A stretch of DNA of 64,000 nt, taken from Galaxea fascicularis (taxonomy: Eukaryota; Cnidaria; Anthozoa; Scleractinia; Euphylliidae). Location of the stretch: assembly GCA_948470475.1 (NCBI GenBank), contig OX419336.1:35389876-35453875 (forward strand), in the 5' to 3' direction. Below are positions 34,501 to 44,500 of the stretch, in pieces. The notes under the pieces are model-generated. The model saw only the letters and a program-made list of their open reading frames with translations. It did no database searches and was not told where the DNA came from. Numbering within the stretch: position 1 is the first letter of the stretch; every line of letters begins with the position of its first letter. Both the position numbers and the translations under genes were made by a program.

Positions 34501-35199
34501 ACGGTATAAACAGCAGTTATTCGATAGAGTGCTGCTTGAGTATGTGCAGACGTGTTCGTGGGAAATTTATGTTTGTGCGCTGATTGAATTTATTTCTAAA
34601 TCAGGCCGACAACGAAGGGAGCAGTAGACATAAGAAGAATGTAGTCTGCTTCAGCTTATGCTGGAACTTCAAAGTCGGGCTGAAAGGTTTCAGTTTGCGA
34701 CGTCTGGCAATATTCACGTGGACATTACGAACGTATTTTTCAAGTACGTCGGTAAAGATGATGTTTACAGTGATTTCATTTACCAAGCGATGCGAGACGC
34801 AAACGAAGTGAATCCAGCTAGAAATATTTAAGCTTATAGATATATTTGTCGCTACTGGAGGATTGACGTAGCAGCAGTCGTAACATTTAAAGCAGAATTC
34901 CACGCATTTTCTTATTGCCCAAGAAATTTTAACACCTTCGAACACGAGAAAACAAAGCTACTCTAGAGTTGCTCAACTAGTTTCAACAGCCAACCCCAGA
35001 CCACGGTGAATGAACAATAGACGAAAACCGTGATATGGCATTGCTGAAATACTAGCGTTTCACAGCGCGCAAAAAGTCGCTTTAGCGACTTCTTCCGCTT
35101 CGTAAAGTCATCTTTACACGTAGAGTGGATGTTTTCAACAGTAAGCTTGAAGCGCCGATTGAAATGATAACTGAACATTTCACAGGCAAACTTACTCAT
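16556..35199 (-). CDS. USP6NL: USP6NL/RN-tre-like TBC Rab GTPase-activating protein
   Basis: TBC proteins of this type accelerate GTP hydrolysis by Rab GTPases; vertebrate USP6NL acts on Rab5 and Rab43 in endocytosis and Golgi traffic. Coding exons in transcript order are 35196-35199, 31515-31582, 30749-30834, 28074-28107, 27422-27502, 27125-27229, 24508-24617, 23637-23685, 22981-23046, 22122-22176, 21039-21133, 20748-20813, 18233-18332 and 16556-17376. They sum to 1,740 bp (579 aa) and every phase agrees. The TBC domain spans about residues 90-300. It contains the arginine finger in [12 protein letters not shown] (R105), the [12 protein letters not shown] block and the glutamine finger in VGYCQGMSG (Q185). 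Residues after about 310 are serine/proline-rich and probably disordered. The protein is shorter than human USP6NL (about 830 aa), mainly in this tail. Introns hold an integrase-type transposon, a RecQ-bearing element, a TTAA MITE and SINEs. An alternative end at 12430-12567 is possible. Confidence 0.9.
17775..18205 (-). repeat. tRNA-derived SINE
   Basis: On the minus strand, 17901-17975 folds as a tRNA cloverleaf with good A and B boxes (TAGCTCAGTTGG and GGTTCAAATCC). Position 33 is C instead of T, the anticodon would be GGT, and the anticodon stem has an A·C mismatch. The flanking sequence is a SINE body with an A-rich tract near 17888. I therefore call a SINE and not a tRNA gene. It sits in the last intron before the terminal TBC-gene exon. 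Limits are approximate. Confidence 0.65.
18922..19572 (+). CDS. integrase-core protein, truncated (copy 2)
   Basis: Translates to the same 216-aa protein as 7020-7670. It has a helical N-terminal region, [10 protein letters not shown] with the first catalytic Asp, and termination at NSLERLY before the remaining catalytic acids. It is encoded antisense to the host TBC gene. The shared stop position shows that the truncation predates the duplication. Confidence 0.7.
   Translation: MSYFRNDAWKEDLDLKENLKKYVCQLFKREQIPSFVTRDYSCYTWSIRSLDRRLRHFGIFYRDKGVTVEDVRQAVAEELDGPGKLLGYRAMQKKIRNEYELNVPRDLVHAVMYDLDPEGLEARGVAAKKRKPKGHFTTKGPNFVHSVDGHDKLMGYQNSTYPLAIYGCIDTASRKLLWLRIWVTNSDPLVIGRWYLEYLYETRTILTPINSLERLY
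19691..20050 (-). CDS. 119-aa basic protein (copy 2)
   Basis: Identical translation to the 6542-6901 frame, with a lysine-rich N-terminus and no recognised domain. It lies convergent to the integrase-like frame. Retention of both frames in both copies fits recent duplication and does not by itself prove selection. Confidence 0.45.
   Translation of the reverse strand: MAAQWKNFKTAMKEKRTGKRKAPHDILQKEEIIIQRLSVEVSGKAQKYSRVGPREFVPFDYDEVTLENIKNAFRRHFAPVVGECMICDVLAGEQGPSCTAVQQIPDLKVVHVRFIEPND
23840..23965. repeat. foldback SINE-like fragment
   Basis: ATGAAATAAAATGATAATAT-type sequence is followed by its inverted partner ending in TGATTTATTTTCATATACAT. The 'ATATGAAATAAATCATA…GAACTGCGG' motif also appears at 39125-39175 and inside the SINE at 17775. 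Probably a chimera of two such fragments. Confidence 0.4.
25029..26208. mobile_element. 1,180-bp TIR element carrying a RecQ-like fragment
   Basis: A perfect 9-bp duplication GGTCACACA flanks the element (25020-25028 and 26209-26217). The right end reads ACGACTGTTTTGCAGTCTA, and the left end is its diverged inverse, TTGACGGCAAAACAGTCGT. As in the 1946-2758 element, the tip starts TAGACTGC-type and folds into a small hairpin, GACTG-CAAAA-CAGTC. A RecQ-like frame is read on minus. It lies in the TBC-gene intron between exons 24508 and 27125. Confidence 0.75.
25684..26109 (-). pseudogene. RecQ-like helicase N-terminal region (truncated)
   Basis: The 141-codon frame includes [17 protein letters not shown] (motif 0-like glutamine region), then [17 protein letters not shown] (Walker A, with Met for the usual Thr), then [14 protein letters not shown] (motif Ia). 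It then stops, so the DEAH box, helicase C and RQC domains are missing. The homology is clear but the protein could not act as a helicase alone. It is contained in the TIR element and is antisense to nothing else. Confidence 0.65.
26660..27089. mobile_element. palindromic TTAA MITE, copy B
   Basis: Perfect TTAA on both sides (26656-26659 and 27090-27093), with ends AGTGCACCTAACCCC and GGGTTAGGTGCACT. CRE sites lie at 26836-26843 and 26898-26905 and an octamer ATTTGCAT at 26851-26858. The element ends about 35 bp from the donor of the TBC-gene exon 27125-27229, which is close enough to matter for splicing. Confidence 0.85.
28839..29054 (-). other. unrecognised coding-like frame
   Basis: The frame has protein-like composition ([20 protein letters not shown]), but no family is recognised and no splice partners were found. 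Part of it is repeated at about 29411-29460, which suggests that it belongs to a repeat. Confidence 0.2.
29006..29900. repeat. locally duplicated segments
   Basis: Two pairs of diverged direct repeats are visible. The first is near 29006-29056 and 29411-29460 (CCCAGCATAAAGCAAG core). The second is near 29568-29690 and 29785-29900 (CTGTCTTCAAAGAT core). They are probably remnants of an older repeat or tandem duplication. Confidence 0.45.
30362..30576. repeat. 215-bp TIR element, AGGG ends
   Basis: Ends AGGGCGCATTTTTTATCC and, inverted, AGGGAGCGTTTTTTTATTC continue into a shared TTCTGGAATAAGAATGG arm. No clear target duplication is seen. It is followed by three perfect tandem copies of CATCCCTCAA at 30581-30610. 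Confidence 0.5.
34439..34831 (+). other. possible unrecognised exons, antisense to TBC intron 1
   Basis: Two adjacent plus-strand frames look protein-like. One at 34439-34627 contains [20 protein letters not shown]. The other, at 34655-34831, follows an acceptor-like CTGCTTCAG and contains [20 protein letters not shown], ending at a stop. I recognise neither and cannot join them with confidence. Confidence 0.2.
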
Positions 35200-35737
35200 T
35201 TTGTTGATGTTACGTTGAATTCACGAAATCCAGATGTTTCTTCGAAGTAGTTGCGGGTCCAAGTACACAATTAACCTCATAGAGCTCCGGTTCATGCGTC
35301 GATCAACTAGTTTCTTGTATCATGCGAACTGGAGTGGGAGTTGTACGAGAGCACGAAGTAACACTCTACAAGGAAATAAGCCAGGAATCCGGCACGACTG
35401 ACCAGTAATTCGAAGCTACAAACACGGGAATCTCTGTACAAATTAATCCCTTAGTATATGGCGCATCTTTCAACGCAGAAAATTCATCCAAGAGTTGTAA
35501 ATCAAGGAGAAACCTCCCCCTTGTGCGCCATAAATTTCAATGTATTTGCATTGCAAGTGCATCTTGTTCGCATCAAATGCGCATGACACTGAGTTATTGC
35601 CTCATTCTAATGGGGCATTTGTTACCCTGCTAGTACCGAGTGAGGCAAACAAAGTAATCCCTCCACCCCCTCAAAAACCCTCCAATTTGGAAACAACAGA
35701 GTAAATCAATGTCAAAAAAAAGAGGAAGAAGAAGAAT

Positions 35738-35740
<3 letters not shown>
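35200..35740. other. 5' flank of the TBC gene
   Basis: Sequence upstream of the minus-strand start codon at 35199. It should contain the 5' UTR and promoter, but no TATA box or known element stands out. Confidence 0.3.

Positions 35741-35773
<33 letters not shown>
35741..35773. repeat. (AAT)n microsatellite
   Basis: Eleven uninterrupted AAT units are visible. Confidence 0.9.
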
Positions 35774-35774
<1 letters not shown>

Positions 35775-35799
35775 GAAGAAGAAGATTTTTAATAATATT

Positions 35800-36265
35800 A
35801 ATAAAAATAAATAATGAGGATTTATATAGCGCCAGGAGCCCATAAGTGATGGGCTCCTGATAGCGCTTTATCCCAAGGCTCAAAGCGCTTTACAACACTT
35901 AAGGGGGGACTTTGTCAGGCTGCCTTTTTTAGGCGCAAATTGCAGCCACGCAGTTTACAATCTTATTAGAATGAATAGTAGGATCAACACAGGTGCCCCC
36001 AGAACAGCATAAGTTATAGACCATCACACCGGGGACTTCGTCCCCAACTCTTTCCGATCAGTGTGTGGGTTCTTTCACCAGTCCCACATCAGTAGTGTGA
36101 GACAGGACCTCCGGTTTTATCGTCCTTATCTGAGAACACTAGAAAGTCTAACCATTTGCAGATGTCATTACGAAGGTAGCACTTTCTCCTCAGTTATGTA
36201 AAGACCCTGAGTGTTGGTCCGGTCGAGGTTTGAACCACCGACCTCACTCACCCGCTCCCGCACAG
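35800..36265. repeat. composite dispersed repeat, tRNA-like B box
   Basis: It starts with a TTTATATAGCGC…CAAAGCGCTTTA repeat and continues into a repeat with GGGGACTTCGTCCCCAAC. On minus it holds a B-box-like GGTTCAAACCTC near 36224-36236. Related pieces occur near 38930-39060 and 51215-51350. Confidence 0.45.
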
Positions 36266-39200
36266 ACAGTAAGATGATAGATAAAATTCAGTACTCGTGC
36301 AACCTGATCGTTATAGCATTTAGTGATATCAAGTTACCATTTTCCCTTACTTTCATGATTTATTCTTGTGAAACTAAGTCAGTCGAAGTGTTAATAAACA
36401 GTTCTCTATGAACGGAAGTAATTTTCATGAGTGTTTTATCTCTTGCATTCGTCGATCCACCCATTCTTTCCGAGCCTTCAGTGATTCTCATCCACTCATA
36501 CATTGATTGGTCAAATCGGTCTCTCCTCAGTCCATCAAACATTCATTCATACATCTGTCAATCCATCCGTTCTAGATGGTTTTTCCCGCGTTCATTGATA
36601 TTACCGAAAGAGGATCTTCTCTTGGCCGCTCTCTTTCCACTTTAATTAGCTTATCTTCTTCCGGTTTTTACTCCTACTGTACCTTCAGGCAGACTGTGTA
36701 ACGGTACTCAGAGGATAAATCTCTGCACGGAAGCTGTATTTACACAACAAGCACAATTTCACTGGGTATCAACGCACTTTCACATCAACCCATTCAACGC
36801 CCCGGCTGGTCATGGTTTACAATCGTCTTACACACTCTGATGATTATTTATCACTGGTCACCGGAGGAAATAACCCGGTTTGCAAGAAACTAAAAAGGAA
36901 ATAACATTTTCCTTTATTGGGCGTGCTTCCAGTTACCGTGTGCGTTATTTCGAGAACACTGCAGTGATCCAATAAGGATTTCCGGCAAGGAAAACAAACA
37001 AACAAAGAAAACTGAAAATGAAACAAGGAAGAATATCTGCCTCCATTGGAACCAGAAAAAATTGTCAGTCAAAGTTAACAGGGTTTTCTTATTCAGGGAA
37101 TTTGTTCTCAAGAGAATGCGTGGGTCGAGAACTGGTCGAGACGGCCGGAAATTAGAATCCCTTAGAAAATGACGAGGTCTTCGTAAACAGGGGATTCTGA
37201 CCTTGGGCCGGTTTCACGAAGTGAAGCCCTCCTATCCTAAGTATTGAAAACAATGGGCTATTGTGAAGAAACAATACTAGGAAACATCTGAACTCACAAA
37301 ATTGTAGATTGAGCTGAAGTTGGTTTCGGCAATGAACGATTAATTGCACATCACAAAGAAATTCCATGTCATTCTTGAAACTAAAACCGTCGCAGCCTTC
37401 AGTTTTATTTTGCTTGTGTCTCCGGTTTCTAATTACCTTGTTGACAAACATGGGTGTGCCCAATTGTACGTAATTCGCGAATCCAGGCGTTCAGTGAAGT
37501 ACTGAGGCAGAAACAAAAACGACGGGTTGAAATTATTTTAAGTGCTTTTTAAAATTTTACCTACTGGGTCCTTAGTTTCTGGAGCCTCTGCTTCAGATGG
37601 CAATATCTCTTTGTAAATGTTCGGCTAACACGAGAATTTGAATTCGAAGACTACTCCTGGATTCGTGTTGTTTTATAAGCTTGGACCCTGTGTGGTACTT
37701 ATTGATTGTGGGGTGACTTTTGCGAAATCTATGATCTGTCAGATTGCAACCAAAAAATCGGGGTTAATTGTCTGAGACCATGGGCAGACAATGATAATGA
37801 ACTTATTCGGTGACTGAGACGATTGAAGAGGTCTTTTGTATTTCATGACACTTAATGTTCGGGCATCTGCAAACAAATACGTTTGACCCATAATTGACTA
37901 AATCAATACTGAACTAATCACAGCTTAGCTGAGTGAGTAAGTCGAGCCTTGAGCTTCATGCAAAAAACATGCATGTGTACTCAAGACAAAAACTAGGCTG
38001 TATGGTGTAAATAAAAACTTGCTGTGGTTTTAGACAGAATGCCATTCGCACAGCTATATAGGGCGCCCACCACTGGCAGCCGTCCACACCAGTGGAAGTG
38101 AATTGCAAATCAGGCTGCATAAGTCACCCCCACCGCAAAAAGATTCTTACCTACCCACGTGTTATCCAGGGTGTGTTATGCAATCAGGTGGGAGTAGTTT
38201 TGCAAAGGGTATGTAAAAACAACCTCGTGCCTCTGGCACCCATGCCCAGGGTACAGTATCCCCAGTGTTTACATTATTGGCCAAACCTCATCGACTCGCG
38301 CTAAAAACACGCATCAAAGAACATGCTTAAGCCATAGCAACATTGGATAAAAAATCTTTATTGGGCCAACATCACATACTCCAACAGCGGGAAATCAAAC
38401 TCGAATGTGTTGAAATTATGGGATAAATAAAAACTCATTAAGACAACCTCGTTCCCATGACGGGAAAGGAAAGGTCCAGCAAACGAGGTTGTCATTAACG
38501 GAGCGTGGAATTTCGTCCGAGAGCAAACTCAATCAACGCCGGAAGACGTTGCATTTCCAAAGATTTACAAAAACCTTACGAATTACTAGGTTACGCTATT
38601 CTCATCGCTATCGTTCAGAATTTTAAGGAAGGTCCCGTACCAGGGACGCCGTCTTTAGTATTCTTAGCTGAAGCCACACGACAATCAAAACGTCCAAAGA
38701 TGTTCAGATTTTACACCAGTGTCCACTTTTAACTCGTTTGACCATGCCTGGCCTGCAGGCTACAAATCAAATCTTTTAAGCAGGCAGGATGTCAGCCTCG
38801 TTCCTGGGGTTCTCTCCTTCTGGTACCCGCCTTCTCAGTCCCCGGCTGAATTTTTGTGACGTATAGTACGTAGCGAACAAAAAAAAAGCCGAAGCACGCA
38901 ACAATTGTGGGGGCGCATGCGAGGTTCCCAAGACCAACAGAGATTCTGGGGACAGTTGGTGATCGAGCCCATCCCACCGGGAACTGCGTTCCCCGCTCTC
39001 TTCAACTGGTGCGTGGGTTCTTTCATCTCCCCTTCACTTTTTACATGTAGACATTGATGAAGTGGACGAGGCCAATGGCGGTGACAAATATTCATGGAAG
39101 TTGGTTCATGAACGGATATATATGTTGATGTATATGAAATAAATCATATATAAACTGCGGAAATGAAATGAAGAATGAATGATTGGTTCACACAGTAAAA

Positions 39201-40222
39201 TACGTATATTTATTCGTTGGCTCTTGTCTTCGGGTCTCTGCAAACGGTAACTCGTCGTTATAGTGCATCCGAAGAGCTATTAACACTAGTGACAATTCTC
39301 TGTACAACTGTTTTTTATTATTATTATTTCTTTACACTCTTGTTGTTGATGCAGAGCTGTGTACTGTTGCCTTAAGGCTTTATATTGTGCTCAATCGATT
39401 AATTATTTTAATCCCTTTTATAAAATGTTCAGTGGAAAATGTCAGAATTAAGGGCGCTAGGATTGGTCGAACCGAGCGCATTACACTGATTTCATTTGGT
39501 AGTGCGTGTCTACTCTGATAACGCACAGATGATGTCAAAATGTGGTAAGCCGGAACTGTCGATTCGGAGAAAGAGACCAACCGAGCAGACCGCCGTACAA
39601 ATCACACAGGTTTATTCAAACATGACAAAACTTAATATACTACAGACGAAGCCGCCCACGAGCACATGGCTCTCTAATTCATGCGAGTTGGGAAGAGCAC
39701 TTGACAAACATTCCAACGTGAGATTAACACATATTCTAAAGGAACCAAGACGTACCCTGCGAGACGCAGGCGAGTAGCGTGACTAGTCGGTTCTTACCAC
39801 GTTTTAATGACATCCGTGCGTGATTAGAGTACACACGTACTGGTAAATAAAACTCTATTCGATTTATTGCATGCGTTCGACGAAGGGTATCGATCTTGAT
39901 GCCATGCGACTGATTTCAGACGCCATCTTGGACTGGCTGGCTGGTTGGCACATAGCCTCGATCTCATGTTATTAGGAGTCTCATGTCATATTATTTCGAT
40001 TGTGCTTCGTTCGCGCTCGCCTGTTGTTGTTGTTGTTGTTGTTTTTTCGCAGTTTTCGTCGAGATAAGTAAAGTTGTGTTGATTTATTCGACCTGTCACT
40101 AGCAAATATGACTAGAGCTACTAATCAGAACATCAGAAAGCTGTGTATTGGTGTGCTTTGTTGGAAACAGGAGCTGCAATTCGTTCCGTAAACGATAACG
40201 AGTTGTGATGTGTCAACTCAGC
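36266..40222. other. gene-poor stretch with repeat fragments
   Basis: No conserved exon was recognised in six frames. It contains SINE-like fragments at about 38930-39060 and 39115-39175 and a short (TTG)n run at about 40023-40043. Confidence 0.3.
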
Positions 40223-40697
40223 GGCATGTACTAAAACCCGAAACAACGAAACGAAACGACCGAAACGAAACCACCGAAACAAGCGAAACAACCGAAACGA
40301 AACCACCGAAACAAGCGAAACGAACGAAACGAAGCCACGAGCCAGCAAAAGACAGAATTATCTTACATTTAGGACTTCAAGAAAGAAAATGGTTTCGAAT
40401 TTTTTTATGTATTTTTAGGGCGGAGCACCGACCAAAGCAGATGGGAAAAGAAAAGAAAGGAAAATAATTGAAAAGTTGGGGAAAGAATCGAAGTATTCAC
40501 AGATAACGTCTCAGTCAGTATCGCTACTTGTCTCCCTGAGACTACGTTTAATCTGTATAGTAGTGGAGGAGATTGTGAATTACAAGGACAGAATATAGGA
40601 GACCAAAAATCCATGTAATCACATTGTTTCGGTAGTTTCGTTTCGGTGGTTTCGTTTCGGTGGTTTCGTTTCGTTGTTTCGGGTTTTAGTACATGCC
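40223..40697. mobile_element. 475-bp TIR element with GAAAC tandem arms
   Basis: Perfect 9-bp duplication CAACTCAGC at 40214-40222 and 40698-40706. The ends GGCATGTACTAAAACCCG and CGGGTTTTAGTACATGCC are exact inverted repeats. Inside each end is an array of degenerate GAAACNACC(GAAAC) units, about 110 bp on the left and 65 bp on the right. There is no coding frame. A 9-bp duplication suggests a Mutator-like mobiliser, but the family is not proven. Confidence 0.75.
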
Positions 40698-41294
40698 CAA
40701 CTCAGCTGCTCGGTTTTCTCAGGCGATTCAAGTTCCGAGTTTCTGCATAGAGTGTTGTGCGATCCGGCCAATATTCTAAGTTCCTGGACTATGGTGTTAA
40801 AAACCATGTTTATAGTAGGTGGTCAGACATCAAACTGACGGTATGCCACTAAACTTGGAAAATTGTTTATAAATCACTCACAGTACGGTATGGTTTTCAT
40901 TCTCACGCCACTGAAAGCTCCAAAATAGAAGCGTGATACAAGGGTCAAATTTAAGTGTAACAGGCCTAATTACTGAACAAATTTCTGTTGCACTTACACC
41001 CAAGAACATTACCAAAAGCAAGTTCCTCTTTCGTACCTATTTCTTCATTTGGCCGTTTTCATGATTGTGAATATTGGTTGTAAAGTTAGTCTGCGAGTAA
41101 GTTACTGCCAAAGATTCCCATAAAAGTGACGTGCAACTATCGGAAAAAACATGTAGCCATTTTGCGAGTTAAAAACGGCAAACACCAATGCAGTGTATAC
41201 AGAATTAATATATCAGTCGAGCTGTGCACCGGGAAATCTTGCCTTCGAACGCACTTAGCTTCTAAGCTTTGCGTATTACTGGTACTGATGTAAT

Positions 41295-41538
41295 TCATTC
41301 GTCTCTTCCTTAATCGCAAACTCGTCTGGTCCAATGAAAACGCGAGGCTTAGAACGCTCATTGTATTAATGAGTTTAACACAAAGACGCTGTTATGGTAA
41401 TGGTAATGGGATTTATATACCGTTACCTACCATTACCATAACAGCGTCTTTGTGTTAACCTCATTAATACAATGAGCGTTCTAAGCCTCGCGTTTTCATT
41501 GGACCAGACGAGTTTGCGATTAAGGAAGAGACGAATGA
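41295..41538. repeat. 244-bp near-perfect hairpin
   Basis: Arms of about 110 bp run from TCATTCGTCTCTTCCTTAAT to its inverse. They match almost base for base, with a short central loop around 41405-41435. Either a young foldback MITE or an assembly foldback. Confidence 0.6.
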
Positions 41539-44500
41539 TGTTTAATGTTTAATTTCATTTATGTTTAATTGAAGTCGCGATTCGTATAATTAAAAAGAAG
41601 ATCGAGATCGATTTATATCCCTTCAATTTATCAGTTTTATCTCTCTTCCAGGCAGCTTGCCAAACCGCCAAACCTGACGTTTGCATGGTAATCTATATTA
41701 AAATTTAGATTTAAGATCAAATTTCCTCTGACGTTTCTTTGATAGTCATGAGTCATATGTACTTGAACAAAATTCAGCGAATAATTTCAGCAAAACGTTT
41801 GAGTGCAGTTTTAACTCTGTATATATTTTTGTAAAGTGACATATTCCAAGAGTTTCCAAGTTTTCGGCTGATAAGAAGAGATCGTCAGCTACTGATGTAG
41901 TCAGAAAGGGTGTTGTTGAAGCGCAGTGCGATCCATGAATAAACGCTCGCCTCTAATAGATTTTATTTGGGTGTTAGGAAGATAAGGTTAGCCCGTTATG
42001 AAACAGATATTTGTTTTTTTATTTGTTTTTCGGTGAAGAGGGAGACAAAATAAATACTTGTCAAGCAAAGCATTCATCTCAGCTTCTTTCTGATAAGTAT
42101 GACTTCCCTAACATCAGAAATCATATATATAACAATTTTTCTCAGTCTTAAATTAGTAACGCTACAGCTCTTGATGACATACACGAGCAGATTGAATGTA
42201 TGTAAAGTAAGGATAAAGGATAATCTAACAGAATTTAATTAAACACTAACACTGGATATTCTTTGGTTTCTAAATCAAGTTAGTAGTGTAAAACATGGGT
42301 GATGCGAGTCTGGAGCTGAGTACAATAAACATTACCCCTTATGACCTCATCATGAAGGCAATTAAGACTTGGTAAAACATGATAAAGGTTGCATTGAGCA
42401 ATCATGAAAATAGAGATAAGAATTGACTCTTGATGAGTTATGACGATTTTGTGATGCAATGATTGAGAGATTGTTACGCGGAGCACAAAGAAGCGTTCTA
42501 TGATACACAGAAATGACATCTCGGTAGCAAGTTTCCCTTGAGAGGCTATGCCAAGCAATGCAAAGACTTTTTCAACGTTCATAGTAGTGTCAATGATCGC
42601 CGAATTTGGTTAACCAACATGACTTTACGTTGTTCGGTTTCCAATCTGGTGGACTAATGCGCGCTGTTAGAATGTCACAAACTGTCTTTAATTCAAGAAA
42701 AAGATGGAAGCGAATTTTACTGAGATTGTTTTTATGGAGCGACACATCCATACTCCCAGAAGGATTCCGATTTCTCCCAGCAGGAGTCGAGCCTGTACAA
42801 CTGTGATTGCTAAGCTACAGGCGGCTTGTGGGAGGTACGCTATCAAACAAAGGTTCTGTGACAAACGTCCTTCCATACAATCATGTTAACCAGCCGAATG
42901 ACCGCGGTTACGCCTCCACGCACACTGATTATTCTATCAGCGAAAACATCTCGTTTTATCGAAGCAAAAACATACTCAGACTCTTCCTTAGTGCGACTAT
43001 TACTAAAGCATGAAATGCCTTCAATTTACAGGTGCAATAATTAACAATTATTACATCAATTTATCATCGCAACAAAAGGCTTGCCTAAGCTTTTAACGTA
43101 CGCCTGACTTCTCGATGGTGCAATATATTTCCAGCGATTTAATTAATCGTTGTCGTTGACCAAGTAGCTGCGCTCTTACAGCAAAGATTTGATAAGATTC
43201 TTATCCCAAAGAAGTAAAACTGACCGCTTTTCATGACAACAATTTCCTTAATTTCTCTTAACAATGGTCGCAAAAGCAAATATCAGTTTTAACTCGGCTC
43301 TTATCTGATTTCTCGTACATAAGAAATTAAAATTCCTTTTTTTTTTATTCAGGAGTATTAAAGATATGGCTAAGAAAGGGGTATTGCTTTCGCAAAATCG
43401 TCGATCGTTTTTAGGTTTTCAGTTGCGTTTGAAGTTTGTTTGTGATATCTGGGGTAATTGTATGAAAGCACGGGGAAAATTACTCGAGATTGAGCGTTTT
43501 CAATTTCAAAGCCTCATTCTGTAACTTTTCTCTACCTTCACGGTGTTTTAGGATTCGTTATTCAGCCGGTTTTCGGTGAAGTATTGTTTCTAGGGTACAT
43601 GAGAATCTCGTCGTCTTTAATTAGAATCGAAGACCTTAACTGATTGATGCAGGCTGAATAAAATTAATAACAAATTCTCAACTACGCTCGTCGTTAACTT
43701 CAATTTAAATTTAGCATCTGAAAGCAGAAAGCACGAATATCAGCTGTCTTTCTTTTCAAGATGATCGCAATGAAGTAAAACTTCCTCTTTCTCTCACCAG
43801 AAAGCTCCTCCTTTGTAAAAACTGAAAAGAACACTCCGCAAGGTTTCATTTTAATTATAGAAGCACTATTTACTTGGTTTATTTTGTTTTCTTCTTTTTT
43901 TAATTTGCTCTTGTTTTGTTTCTTCTGTTCCGACGGGTTTACCCGCTGCACAGGCTTGATGGTACCTCAGTTAATAATCAGCAGCTAATTGTGCGACTTT
44001 TTCCAGTTTCCTTGTCATTTCATACTTTTTTTTCACTGAATTGTTAACCAATTCATGTAATTCTAGAAAATCATTTAGTTCATTTTTTTAGAACACCGTC
44101 CGAATATTACATTGATGACGCAAAACTGTGCAACGTTTGAAACAACACACGTTCGACGCTCTTTTTTGCCTATATATTCTGCGTTTAGGATTCGCCGAAT
44201 AGAATCAAAATAAAGTCACGTCAGTTCAGTGAGAAAATTCTCACTGCTGAGCTCATCTCATCATAATTATGTTCAACTTTAAATTTCCGGCAAGTTCGGA
44301 AATCATACTGAGTCTTTACCAACATTTTAGCCACGAGCCGGTTGCTTTTTATAATGTGTTTACTTTTCGGTACTTTCAATACAACTTTATGTTCAGAAAT
44401 TGTTTTTGAAAGGAAGACTGATTGTGGCATGAAAAATCGGCCCCTAAAGCACTATGGCTTCTTAAAACGTGCTTGACTTTTTACGCGTGTGTCAATTCAC

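Noticed and set aside
40233..40345. GAAAC-rich array as telomeric repeat or CRISPR-like array
   Set aside because: Units are degenerate, not TTAGGG-type, lack spacers, and are mirrored at the other end of a TIR element bounded by a 9-bp duplication.
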